Shown: piece after piece, positions 46,231-57,209 of the stretch
Position numbering within the stretch: position 1 is the first letter of the stretch
How the letters are laid out: the number at the start of each line of letters is the position of its first letter
NCBI GenBank assembly: GCA_947568835.1
Contig: OX387606.1
Coordinates: 24,293,111-24,357,110 of the forward strand
Length of the DNA: 64,000 nt
Origin: Protonemura montana
Lineage: Eukaryota; Arthropoda; Insecta; Plecoptera; Nemouridae
Direction: 5' to 3'
Notes under the pieces: model-generated
The model's database searches: none
Told to the model about the DNA's origin: nothing
What the model saw: the letters and a program-made list of their open reading frames with translations, nothing else
Made by a program: the position numbers and the translations under genes

Positions 46231-49200
46231 TCCCGTCTTCGTCTTCCCGTCTACCCGTCTTCGTCTTCCTGTCTTCTCGTCTTCGTCTTCCCGTCTTCCC
46301 GTCTTCGTCTTCCCGTCTTTCCGTCTTCGTCTTCGTCTTCCCGTCTTCGTCTTCGTCTTCCCGTCTTCCCGTCTTCGTCTTCCCGTCTTCGTCTTCCCGT
46401 CTTCCCGTCTTCGTCTTCCCGTCTTCCCGTCTTCGTCTTCCCGTCTTCCCGTCTTCGTCTTCCCGTTTTTCCGTCTTCGTCTTCGTCTTCCCGTCTTCCC
46501 GTCTTCGTCTTCCCGTCTTCCCGTCTTCGTCTTCCCGTCTTCGTCTTCCCGTCTTCCCGTCTTCGTCTTCCCGTCTTCCCGTCTTCGTCTTCCCGTCTTC
46601 CCGTCTTCGTCGTCCCGTCTTCCCATCTTCGTCTTCCCGTCTTCGTCTTCCCGTCTTCGTCTTCGTTTTCCCGTCTACGTCTTCGTCTTCCCGTCTTCGT
46701 CTTCGTCTTCCCGTCTTCGTCTTCGTCTTCCCGTCTTCGTCTTCCCGTCTTCCCGTCTTCGTCTTCCCGTCTTCGTCTTCGTCTTCCCGTCTTCGTCTTC
46801 GTCTTCCCGTCTTCGTCTTCGTCTTCCCGTCTTCCCGTCTTCCCGTCTTCGTCTTCCCGTCTTCCCGTCTTCGTTTCCCGTCTTCCCGTCTTCCCGTCTT
46901 CCCGTCTTCGTCTTCCCGTCTTCCCGTCTTCTTCTTCCCGTCTTCCCGTCTTCCCGTCTTCGTCTTCCCGTCTTCCCGTCTTCGAATTCCCGTCTTCGTC
47001 TTCCTGTCTTCCCGTCTTCGTCTTCCCGTCTTCCCGTCTTCGTCTTCCCGTCTTCCCGTCTACGTCTTCCCGTCTTCCCGTCTTCGTCTTCCCATCTTCG
47101 TCTCCCCGTCTTCCTGTCTTCCCGTCTTCGTCTTCCCGTCTTCCCGTCTTCGTCTTCCCGTCTTCGTCTTCCCGTCTTCCCGTCTTCGTCTTCCTGTCTT
47201 CCCGTCTTCGTCTTCCCGTCTTCCCGTCTTCGTATTCCCGTCTTCCCGTCTTCGTCTTCCCGTCTTCCCGTCTTCGTCTTCCCGTCTTCGTCTTCCCGTC
47301 TTCGTCTTCCCGTCTTCCCGTCTTCGTCTTCCCGTCTTCCCGTCTTCGTCTTCGTCTTCCCGTCTTCGTCTTCCCGTCTTCGTCTTCGTCTTCCCGTCTT
47401 CGTCTTCGTCTTCCCGTCTTCGTCTTCGTCTTCCCGTCTTCCCGTCTTCGTCTTCCCGTCTTCCCGTCTTCGTCTTCCCGTCTTCCCGTCTTCGTCTTCC
47501 CGTCTTCCCGTCTTCGTCTTTCCGTCTTCCCGTCTTCGTCTTCGTCTTTCCGTCTTCGTCTTCCCGTCTTCCCGTCTTCCCGTCTTCGTCTTCCCGTCTT
47601 CCCGTCTTCGTCTTCCCGTCTTCGTCTTCCCGTCTACGTCTTCGTCTTCCCGTCTTCGTCTTCGTCTTCCCGTCTTCGTCTTCGTCTTCCCGTCTTCGTC
47701 TTCCCGTCTTCCCGTCTTCGTCTTCCCGTCTTCCCGTCTTCGTCTTCCCGTCTTCCCGTCTTCGTCTTCCCGTCTTCCTGTCTTCGTCTTCCCGTCTTCC
47801 CGTCTTCGTCTTCCCGTCTTCCCGTCTTCGTCTTCCCGTCTTCCCGTCTTCGTCTTCGTCTTCCCGTCTTCGTCTTCGTCTTCCCGTCTTCGCGTCTTCG
47901 TCTTCCCGTCTTCCCGTCTTCGTCTTCCCGTCTTCCCGTCTTCGTCTTCCCGTCTTCCCGTCTTCGTCTTCCCGTCTTCCCGTCTTCGTCTTCGTCTTTC
48001 CGTCTTCGTCTTCCCGTCTTCCCGTCTTCGTCTTCCCGTCTTCCCGTCTTCGTCTTCCCGTCTTCCCGTCTTCGTCTTCCCGTCTTTCCGTCTTCGTCTT
48101 CCCGTCTTCCCGTCTTCGTCTTCCCGTCTTCCCGTCTTCGTCTTCCCGTCTTCCCGTCTTCGTTTTCCCGTCTTCCCGTCTTCCCGTCTTCGTCTTCCCG
48201 TCTTCGTCTTCCCGTCTTCGTCTTCCCGTCTTCGTCTTCGTTTTCCCGTCTACGTCTTCGTCTTCCCGTCTTCGTCTTCGTCTTCCCGTCTTCGTCTTCG
48301 TCTTCCCGTCTTCGTCTTCCCGTCTTCCCGTCTTCGTCTTCCCGTCTTCGTCTTCGTCTTCCCGTCTTCGTCTTCGTCTTCCCGTCTTCCCGTCTTCCCG
48401 TCTTCGTCTGCCCGTCTTCCCGTTTTCGTTTCCCGTCTTCCCGTCTTCCCGTCTTCCCGTCTTCCCGTCTTCGTCTTCCCGTCTTCCCGTCTTCGACTTC
48501 CCGTCTTCCCGTCTTCGTCTTCCTGTCTTCCCGTCTTCGTCTTCCCGTCTTCCCGTCTACGTCTTCCCGTCTTCCCGTCTTCCCGTCTTCGTCTTCCCGT
48601 CTTCCCGTCTTCGTCTTCCCGTCTTCGTCTCCCCGTCTTCCCGTCTTCCCGTCTTCGTCTTCCCGTCTTCCCGTCTTCGTCTTCCCGTCTTCGTCTTCCC
48701 GTCTTCCCGTCTTCGTCTTCCTGTCTTCTCGTCTTCGTCTTCCCGTCTTCCCGTCTTCGTCTTCCCGTCTTCCCGTCTTCGTCTTCGTCTTCCCGTCTTC
48801 GTCTTCGTCTTCCCGTCTTCCCGTCTTCGTCTTCCCGTCTTCGTCTTCCCGTCTTCCCGTCTTCGTCTTCGTCTTCCCGTCTTCGTCTTCGTCTTCCCGT
48901 CTTCCCGTCTTCGTCTTCCCGTCTTCGTCTTCCCGTCTTCCCGTCTTCGTCTTCCCGTCTTCCCGTCTTCGTCTTCCCGTCTTCCCGTCTTCGTCTTCCC
49001 GTTTTTCCGTCTTCGTCTTCGTCTTCCCGTCTTCGTCTTCCCGTCTTCCCGTCTTCGTCTTCCCGTCTTCGTCTTCGTCTTCCCGTCTTCGTCTTCGTCT
49101 TCCCGTCTTCGTCTTCGTCTTCCCGTCTTCGTCTTCCCGTCTTCCCGTCTTCCCGTCTTCCCGTCTTCGTTTCCCGTCTTCCCGTCTTCCCGTCTTCGTC

Positions 49201-49803
49201 TTCCCGTCTTCCTGACTTCGTCTTCCCGTCTTCCCGTCTTCGTCTTCCCGTCTTCCCGTCTTCGTCTTCCCGTCTTCCCGTCTTCGTCTTCCCGTCTTCC
49301 CGTCTTCGTCTTCGTCTTTCCGACTTCGTCTTCCCGTCTTCCTGTCTTCGTCTTCCCGTCTTCCCGTCTTCGTCTTCCTGTCTTCCCGTCTTCGTCTTCC
49401 CGTCTTCCCGTCTTCGTCTTCCCGTCTTCCCGTCTTCGTCTTCCCGTCTTCCCGTCTTCGTCTTCCCGTCTTCCCGTCTTCGTCTTCCCGTCTTCCCGTC
49501 TTCGTCTTCCCGTCTTCGTCTTCCCGTCTTTCCGTCTTCGTCTTCCCGTCTTCCCGTCTTCGTCTTCCCGTCTTCCCGTTTTCGTCGTCCCGTCTTCCCA
49601 TCTTCGTCTTCCCGTCTTCGTCTTCCCGTCTTCGTCTTCGTTTTCCCGTCTACGTCTTCGTCTTCCCGTCTTCGTCTTCGTCTTCCCGTCTTCGTCTTCG
49701 TCTTCCCGTCTTCGTCTTCCCGTCTTCCCGTCTTCGTCTTCCCGTCTTCGTCTTCGTCTTCCCGTCTTCGTCTTCGTCTTCCCGTCTTCGTCTTCGTCTT
49801 CCC
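46231..49803 (+). repeat. Left flank of the rearranged region
   Basis: Holds an early GAATTC at 46,984, 2,975 bp before the one at 49,959. It also holds CTACG near 46,678, 47,637 and 48,251, CGTATTCCCG near 47,233, CGCGTCTTCG near 47,891 and CCTGACTTCG near 49,211. About 49.38-49.80 kb matches the inverted segment (55.72-56.14 kb) in reverse complement. No gene is seen. Confidence 0.75.
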
Positions 49804-51030
49804 GTCTTCCCGTCTTCCCGTCTTCGTCTTCCCGTCTTCCCGTCTTCGTTTCCCGTCTTCCCGTCTTCCCGTCTTCCCGTCTTCGTCTTCCCGTCTTCCC
49901 GTCTTCTTCTTCCCGTCTTCCCGTCTTCCCGTCTTCGTCTTCCCGTCTTCCCGTCTTCGAATTCCCGTCTTCGTCTTCCTGTCTTCCCGTCTTCGTCTTC
50001 CCGTCTTCCCGTCTTCGTCTTCCCGTCTTCCCGTCTACGTCTTCCCGTCTTCCCGTCTTCGTCTTCCCGTCTTCGTCTCCCCGTCTTCCTGTCTTCCCGT
50101 CTTCGTCTTCCCGTCTTCCCGTCTTCGTCTTCCCGTCTTCGTCTTCCCGTCTTCCCGTCTTCGTCTTCCTGTCTTCCCGTCTTCGTCTTCCCGTCTTCCC
50201 GTCTTCGTCTTCCCGTCTTCCCGTCTTCGTCTTCGTCTAACCGTCTTCGTCTTCGTCTTCCCGTCTTCCCGTCTTCGTCTTCCCGTCTTCCTGTCTTCGT
50301 CTTCCCGTCTTCCCGTCTTCGTCTTCCCGTCTTCCCGTCTTCGTCTTCCCGTCTTCCCGTCTTCGTCTTCCCGTCTTCCCGTCTTCGTCTTCGTCTTTCC
50401 GTCTTCGTCTTCCCGTCTTCCCGTCTTCGTCTTCGTCTTCCCGTCTTCGTCTTCGTCTTCTCGTCTTCCCGTCTTCGTCTTCCCGTCTTCCCGTCTTCGT
50501 CTTCCCGTCTTCCCGTCTTCGTCTTCCCGTCTTCCCGTCTTCCTGTCTTCGTCTTCCCGTCTTCCCGTCTTCGTCTTCCCGTCTTCGTCTCCCGTCTTCC
50601 CGTATTCGTCTTCCCGTCTTCCCGTCTTCGTCTTCCCGTCTTCCCGTCTTCGTCTTCCCGTCTTCCCGTCTTCGTCTTCCCGTCTTCCCGTCTTCGTCTT
50701 CCCGTCTTCCCGTCTTCGTCTTCCCGTCATCCCGTCTTCGTCTTCCAGTCTTCCCGTCTTCGTCTTCCCGTCTTCGTCTTCCCGTCTTCGTCTTCGTTTT
50801 CCCGTCTACGTCTTCGTCTTCCCGTCTTCGTCTTCGTCTTCCCGTCTTCGTCTTCCCGTCTTCCCGTCTTCGTCTTCCCGTCTTCGTCTTCGTCTTCCCG
50901 TCTTCGTCTTCAACTTCCCGTCTTCGTCTTCGTCTTCCCGTCTTCCCGTCTTCCCGTCTTCGTCTTCCCGTCTTCCCGTCTTCGTCTTCCAGTCTTCCCG
51001 TCTTCGTCTTCCCGTCTTCCCGTCTTCGTC
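49804..51030 (+). repeat. Replayed block, copy 1 (truncated at junction 1)
   Basis: This 1,227 bp block recurs as a direct copy at 59,962-61,210 and as a reverse complement at 54,494-55,720. Unique shared variants fix the alignment: GAATTC at 49,959; TAA within CTAACCG at 50,238-50,240; CAACT at 50,911-50,915; and CTCCCG, CCTGTC and CCAGTC in matching order. It stops at 51,030, where the inverted segment begins, while the right-hand copy continues. Confidence 0.9.
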
Positions 51031-51045
51031 GAAGACGGGAAGACG
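51013..51045. repeat. Inversion junction 1, fold-back with 3 bp spacer
   Basis: The arms at 51,013-51,027 (CGTCTTCCCGTCTTC) and 51,031-51,045 (GAAGACGGGAAGACG) are perfect reverse complements over 15 bp. They are separated by GTC at 51,028-51,030. The next outward pair mismatches (C/A). The switch from pyrimidine to purine strand is immediate, with no foreign sequence. Confidence 0.93.
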
Positions 51046-51880
51046 AAGACGAAGACGGGAAGACGAAGACGTAGACGGGAAAACGAAGACGAAGACGGGA
51101 AGACGAAGACGGGAAGACGAAGACGGGAAGACGAAGACGGGAAGACGGGAAGACGGGAAAACGAAGACGGGAAGACGGGAAGACGAAGACGGGAAGACGG
51201 GAAGACGAAGACGGGAAGACGGGAAGACGAAGACGGAAAGACGGGAAGACGAAGACGGGAAGACGGGAAGACGAAGACGGGAAGACGGGAAGACGAAGAC
51301 GGGAAGACGGGAAGACGAAGACGGAAAGACGAAGACGAAGACGGGAAGACGGGAAGACGAAGACGGGAAGACGGGAAGACGAAGACGGGAAGACGGGAAG
51401 ACGAAGACGGGAAGACGGGAAGACGAAGACGAAGACGGGAAGACGAAGACGAAGACGGGAAGACGGGAAGACGAAGACGGGAAGACGGGAAGACGAAGAC
51501 GAAGACGGGAAGACGAAGACGAAGACGGGAAGACGGGAAGACGAAGACGGGAAGACGGGAAGACGAAGACGGGAAGACAGGAAGACGAAGACGGGAAGAC
51601 GGGAAGACGAAGACGGGAAGACGAAGACGGGAAGACTGGAAGACGAAGACGGGAAGACGGGAAGACGGGAAGACGAAGACGGGAAGACGGGAAGACGGGA
51701 GGACGAAGACGGGAAGACGGGAAGACGAAGACGGGAAGACAGGAAGACGAAGACGGGAAGTCGAAGACGGGAAGACGGAAAGACGAAGACGGGAAGACGG
51801 GAAGACGGGAAGAAGAAGAGGGGAAGACGGGAAGACGAAGACGGGAAGACGGGAAGACGAAAACGGGAAGACGGGAAGAC
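51031..51880 (-). repeat. Inverted-segment repeat (2,337 bp offset), copy 1
   Basis: Matches 53,368-54,217 at offset 2,337 and 58,638-59,487 at offset 7,607. Markers: GTAGAC at 51,071, 53,408 and 58,678; AGTCGAAG near 51,759; and AGAAGAAGAG at 51,811, 54,148 and 59,418. The last is the reverse complement of the CCCCTCTTCTTCT type seen near 61,546. Confidence 0.82.
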
Positions 51881-51939
51881 GGGAAACGAAGACGGGAAGA
51901 CGGGAAGACGAAGACGGGAAGACGGGAAGACGAAGACGG

Positions 51940-54420
51940 GAAGACGGGAAGACGGGAAGACGAAGACGAAGACGGGAAGACGAAGACGAAGACGGGAAGA
52001 CGAAGACGTAGACGGGAAAACGAAGACGAAGACGGGAAGACGAAGACGGGAAGACGAAGATGGGAAGACGGGACGACGAAGACGGGAAGACGGGAAGACG
52101 AAGACGGGAAGACGGGAAGACGAAGACGGGAAGACGGGAAGACGAAGACGGGAAGACGAAGACGGGAAGACGGGAAGACGAAGACGGGAAGACGGGAAGA
52201 CGAAGACGGGAAGACGGGAAGACGAAGACGGGAAGACGGGAAGACGAAGACGGGAAGACGGGAAGACGAAGACGGGAAGACAGGAAGACGAAGACGGGAA
52301 GACGGGAAGACGAAGACAGGAAGACGGGAAGACGAAGACGGAAAGACGAAGACGAAGACGGGAAGACGGGAAGACGAAGACGGGAAGACGGGAAGACGAA
52401 GACGGGAAGACGGGAAGACGAAGACGGGAAGACGGGAAGACGAAGTCAGGAAGACGGGAAGACGAAGACGGGAAGACGGGAAGACGGGAAACGAAGACGG
52501 GAAGACGGGAAGACGGGAAGACGGGAAGACGAAGACGGGAAGACGAAGACGAAGACGGGAAGACGAAGACGAAGACGGGAAGACGAAGACGAAGACGGGA
52601 AGACGAAGACGGGAAGACGGGAAGACGAAGACGGGAAGACGAAGACGAAGACGGAAAAACGGGAAGACGAAGACGGGAAGACGGGAAGACGAAGACGGGA
52701 AGACGGGAAGACGAAGACGGGAAGACGGGAAGACGAAGACGGGAAGACGAAGACGGGAAGACGGGAAGACGAAGACGAAGACGGGAAGACGAAGACGAAG
52801 ACGGGAAGACGGGAAGACGAAGACGGGAAGACGAAGACGGGAAGACGGGAAGACGAAGACGAAGACGGGAAGACGAAGACGAAGACGGGAAGACGGGAAG
52901 ACGAAGACGGGAAGACGGGAAGACGAAGACGAGAAGACAGGAAGACGAAGACGGGAAGACGGGAAGACGAAGACGGGAAGACGAAGACGGGAAGACGGGA
53001 AGACGAAGACGGGAAGACGGGAAGACGGGGAGACGAAGACGGGAAGACGAAGACGGGAAGACGGGAAGACGAAGACGGGAAGACGGGAAGACGGGAAGAC
53101 GTAGACGGGAAGACGGGAAGACGAAGACGGGAAGACAGGAAGACGAAGACGGGAAGACGGGAAGTCGAAGACGGGAAGACGGGAAGACGAAGACGGGAAG
53201 ACGGGAAGACGGGAAGACGGGAAGACGGGAAACGAAGACGGGAAGACGGGCAGACGAAGACGGGAAGACGGGAAGACGGGAAGACGAAGACGAAGACGGG
53301 AAGACGAAGACGAAGACGGGAAGACGAAGACGGGAAGACGGGAAGACGAAGACGGGAAGACGAAGACGAAGACGGGAAGACGAAGACGAAGACGGGAAGA
53401 CGAAGACGTAGACGGGAAAACGAAGACGAAGACGGGAAGTCGAAGACGGGAAGACGAAGACGGGAAGACGAAGACGGGAAGACGGGAAGACGGGAAAACG
53501 AAGACGGGAAGACGGGAAGACGAAGACGGGAAGACGGGAAGACGAAGACGGGAAGACGGGAAGACGAAGACGGAAAGACGGGAAGACGAAGACGGGAAGA
53601 CGGGAAGACGAAGACGGGAAGACGGGAAGACGAAGACGGGAAGACGGGAAGACGAAGACGGAAAGACGAAGACGAAGACGGGAAGACGGGAAGACGAAGA
53701 CGGGAAGACGGGAAGACGAAGACGGGAAGACGGGAAGACGAAGACGGGAAGACGGGAAGACGAAGACGAAGACGGGAAGACGAAGACGAAGACGGGAAGA
53801 CGGGAAGACGAAGACGGGAAGACGGGAAGACGAAGACGAAGACGGGAAGACGAAGACGAAGACGGGAAGACGGGAAGACGAAGACGGGAAGACGGGAAGA
53901 CGAAGACGGGAAGACAGGAAGACGAAGACGGGAAGACGGGAAGACGAAGACGGGAAGACGAAGACGGGAAGACTGGAAGACGAAGACGGGAAGACGGGAA
54001 GACGGGAAGACGAAGACGGGAAGACGGGAAGACGGGAAGACGAAGACGGGAAGACGGGAAGACGAAGACGGGAAGACAGGAAGACGAAGACGGGAAGTCG
54101 AAGACGGGAAGACGGAAAGACGAAGACGGGAAGACGGGAAGACGGGAAGAAGAAGAGGGGAAGACGGGAAGACGAAGACGGGAAGACGGGAAGACGAAAA
54201 CGGGAAGACGGGAAGACGGGAAACGAAGACGGGAAGACGGGAAGACGAAGACGGGAAGACGGGAAGACGAAGACGGGAAGACGGGAAGACGGGAAGACGA
54301 AGACGAAGACGGGAAGACGGGAAGACGAAGACGAAGACGGGAAGACGAAGACGAAGACGGGAAGACGAAGACGAAGACGGGAAGACGAAGACGGGAAGAC
54401 GGGAAGACGAAGACGGGAAG
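51940..54420 (-). repeat. Inverted-segment 5,270 bp-offset duplication, copy 1
   Basis: Matches 57,210-59,690 at offset 5,270 over about 2.48 kb. Markers: GAAGATGGG near 52,058 and 57,328; GTAGAC at 53,101 and 58,371; AGTCAGG near 52,445 and 57,715; GGGCAGACG near 53,248 and 58,518. The match ends where copy 2 turns to GACAGG near 59,690. Confidence 0.85.
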
Positions 54421-54493
54421 ACGAAGACGAAGACGGGAAGACGAAGACGTAGACGGGAAAACGAAGACGAAGACGGGAAGACGAAGACGGGAA

Positions 54494-55720
54494 GACGAAG
54501 ACGGGAAGACGGGAAGACGAAGACGGGAAGACTGGAAGACGAAGACGGGAAGACGGGAAGACGAAGACGGGAAGACGGGAAGACGGGAAGACGAAGACGA
54601 AGACGGGAAGTTGAAGACGAAGACGGGAAGACGAAGACGAAGACGGGAAGACGAAGACGGGAAGACGGGAAGACGAAGACGGGAAGACGAAGACGAAGAC
54701 GGGAAGACGAAGACGTAGACGGGAAAACGAAGACGAAGACGGGAAGACGAAGACGGGAAGACGAAGACGGGAAGACTGGAAGACGAAGACGGGATGACGG
54801 GAAGACGAAGACGGGAAGACGGGAAGACGAAGACGGGAAGACGGGAAGACGAAGACGGGAAGACGGGAAGACGAAGACGGGAAGACGGGAAGACGAAGAC
54901 GGGAAGACGGGAAGACGAATACGGGAAGACGGGAGACGAAGACGGGAAGACGAAGACGGGAAGACGGGAAGACGAAGACAGGAAGACGGGAAGACGGGAA
55001 GACGAAGACGGGAAGACGGGAAGACGAAGACGGGAAGACGGAAAGACGAAGACGGGAAGACGAGAAGACGAAGACGAAGACGGGAAGACGAAGACGAAGA
55101 CGGGAAGACGGGAAGACGAAGACGGGAAGACGAAGACGAAGACGGGAAGACGGGAAGACGAAGACGGGAAGACGGGAAGACGAAGACGGGAAGACGGGAA
55201 GACGAAGACGGGAAGACGGGAAGACGAAGACAGGAAGACGGGAAGACGAAGACGGGAAGACGGGAAGACGAAGACGAAGACGGTTAGACGAAGACGAAGA
55301 CGGGAAGACGGGAAGACGAAGACGGGAAGACGGGAAGACGAAGACGGGAAGACAGGAAGACGAAGACGGGAAGACGGGAAGACGAAGACGGGAAGACGAA
55401 GACGGGAAGACGGGAAGACGAAGACGGGAAGACAGGAAGACGGGGAGACGAAGACGGGAAGACGAAGACGGGAAGACGGGAAGACGTAGACGGGAAGACG
55501 GGAAGACGAAGACGGGAAGACGGGAAGACGAAGACGGGAAGACAGGAAGACGAAGACGGGAATTCGAAGACGGGAAGACGGGAAGACGAAGACGGGAAGA
55601 CGGGAAGACGGGAAGAAGAAGACGGGAAGACGGGAAGACGAAGACGGGAAGACGGGAAGACGGGAAGACGGGAAACGAAGACGGGAAGACGGGAAGACGA
55701 AGACGGGAAGACGGGAAGAC
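54494..55720 (-). repeat. Replayed block, inverted copy with intact flanks
   Basis: Reverse complement of 49,804-51,030; paired coordinates sum to 105,524. AGTTG at 54,609-54,613 pairs with CAACT at 50,911. TTA at 55,284-55,286 pairs with TAA at 50,238. GAATTC at 55,560-55,565 pairs with 49,959. Above 55,720 it continues as the reverse complement of the left flank below 49,804. Below 54,494 it continues as the reverse complement of 61,211 onward, including the GTTTTCCCG/CTACG cassette. This copy therefore keeps the uninterrupted order. Confidence 0.9.
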
Positions 55721-57209
55721 GGGAAGACGAAGACGAAGACGGGAAGACGAAGACGAAGACGGGAAGACGAAGACGAAGACGGGAAGACGAAGACGGGAAG
55801 ACGGGAAGACGAAGACGGGAAGACGAAGACGAAGACGGGAAGACGAAGACGAAGACGGGAAGACGAAGACGTAGACGGGAAAACGAAGACGAAGACGGGA
55901 AGACGAAGACGGGAAGACGAAGATGGGAAGACGGGACGACGAAAACGGGAAGACGGGAAGACGAAGACGGGAAGACGGGAAGACGAAGACGGGAAGACGG
56001 GAAGACGAAGACGGGAAGACGAAGACGGGAAGACGGGAAGACGAAGACGGGAAGACGGGAAGACGAAGACGGGAAGACGGGAAGACGAAGACGGGAAGAC
56101 GGGAAGACGAAGACGGGAAGACGGGAAGACGAAGACGGGAAGACGAAGACGGGAAGACGGGAAGACGAAGACGGGAAGACGAAGACGAAGACGGGAAGAC
56201 GAAGACGAAGACGGGAAGACGAAGACGTAGACGGGAAAACGAAGACGAAGACGGGAAGACGAAGACGGGAAGACGAAGACGGGAAGACGAAGACGGGAAG
56301 ACGGGAAGACGGGAAAACGAAGACGGGAAGACGGGAAGACGAAGACGGGAAGACGGGAAGACGAAGACGGGAAGACGGGAAGACGAAGACGGAAAGACGG
56401 GAAGACGAAGACGGGAAGACGGGAAGACGAAGACGGGAAGACGGGAAGACGAAGACGGGAAGACGGGAAGACGAAGACGGAAAGACGAAGACGAAGACGG
56501 GAAGACGGGAAGACGAAGACGGGAAGACGGGAAGACGAAGACGGGAAGACGAAGACGAAGACGGAAAAACGGGAAGACGAAGACGGGAAGACGGGAAGAC
56601 GAAGACGGGAAGACGGGAAGACGAAGACGGGAAGACGGGAAGACGAAGACGGGAAGACGAAGACGGGAAGACGGGAAGACGAAGACGAAGACGGGAAGAC
56701 GAAGACGAAGACGGGAAGACGGGAAGACGAAGACGGGAAGACGAAGACGGGAAGACGGGAAGACGAAGACGAAGACGGGAAGACGAAGACGAAGACGGGA
56801 AGACGGGAAGACGAAGACGGGAAGACGGGAAGACGAAGACGAGAAGACAGGAAGACGAAGACGGGAAGACGGGAAGACGAAGACGGGAAGACGAAGACGG
56901 GAAGACGGGAAGACGAAGACGGGAAGACGGGAAGACGGGGAGACGAAGACGGGAAGACGAAGACGGGAAGACGGGAAGACGAAGACGGGAAGACGGGAAG
57001 ACGGGAAGACGTAGACGGGAAGACGGGAAGACGAAGACGGGAAGACAGGAAGACGAAGACGGGAAGACGGGAAGTCGAAGACGGGAAGACGGGAAGACGA
57101 AGACGGGAAGACGGGAAGACGGGAAGACGGGAAGACGGGAAACGAAAACGGGAAGACGGGCAGACGAAGACGGGAAGACGGGAAGACGGGAAGACGAAGA
57201 CGAAGACGG

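Larger units (their letters stand above)
1..51030 (+). repeat. Satellite arm 1, pyrimidine-rich orientation
   Basis: All modules read CGTCTT on the given strand. A occurs only at isolated variant sites, often hundreds of bases apart, and G appears about once per 7 bases as part of CG. The arm carries nearly all the long higher-order duplications. It ends abruptly at 51,030, where the orientation flips. Confidence 0.96.

Noticed and set aside
50581..50760. Possible promoter or A/T-rich regulatory patch near the CTCCCG, GTATTCG and CATCCC variants
   Set aside because: These are isolated single-base variants in the satellite. No TATA-like or other regulatory motif is formed.
51013..51045. Fold-back as an inverted-repeat transposon end
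   Set aside because: No transposase, target-site duplication or terminal sequence differing from the satellite is present.
1467..53104. Giant forward open frames (1,467-50,240; 1,730-53,104; 2,299-49,215) of 15,600-17,100 codons
   Set aside because: They overlap one another in different frames and start at TTG or GTG. They exist only because the strand lacks A and so cannot spell stops. The product is a low-complexity S/R/L/P/V/F string with no domain. One of them ends only after the sequence flips orientation.
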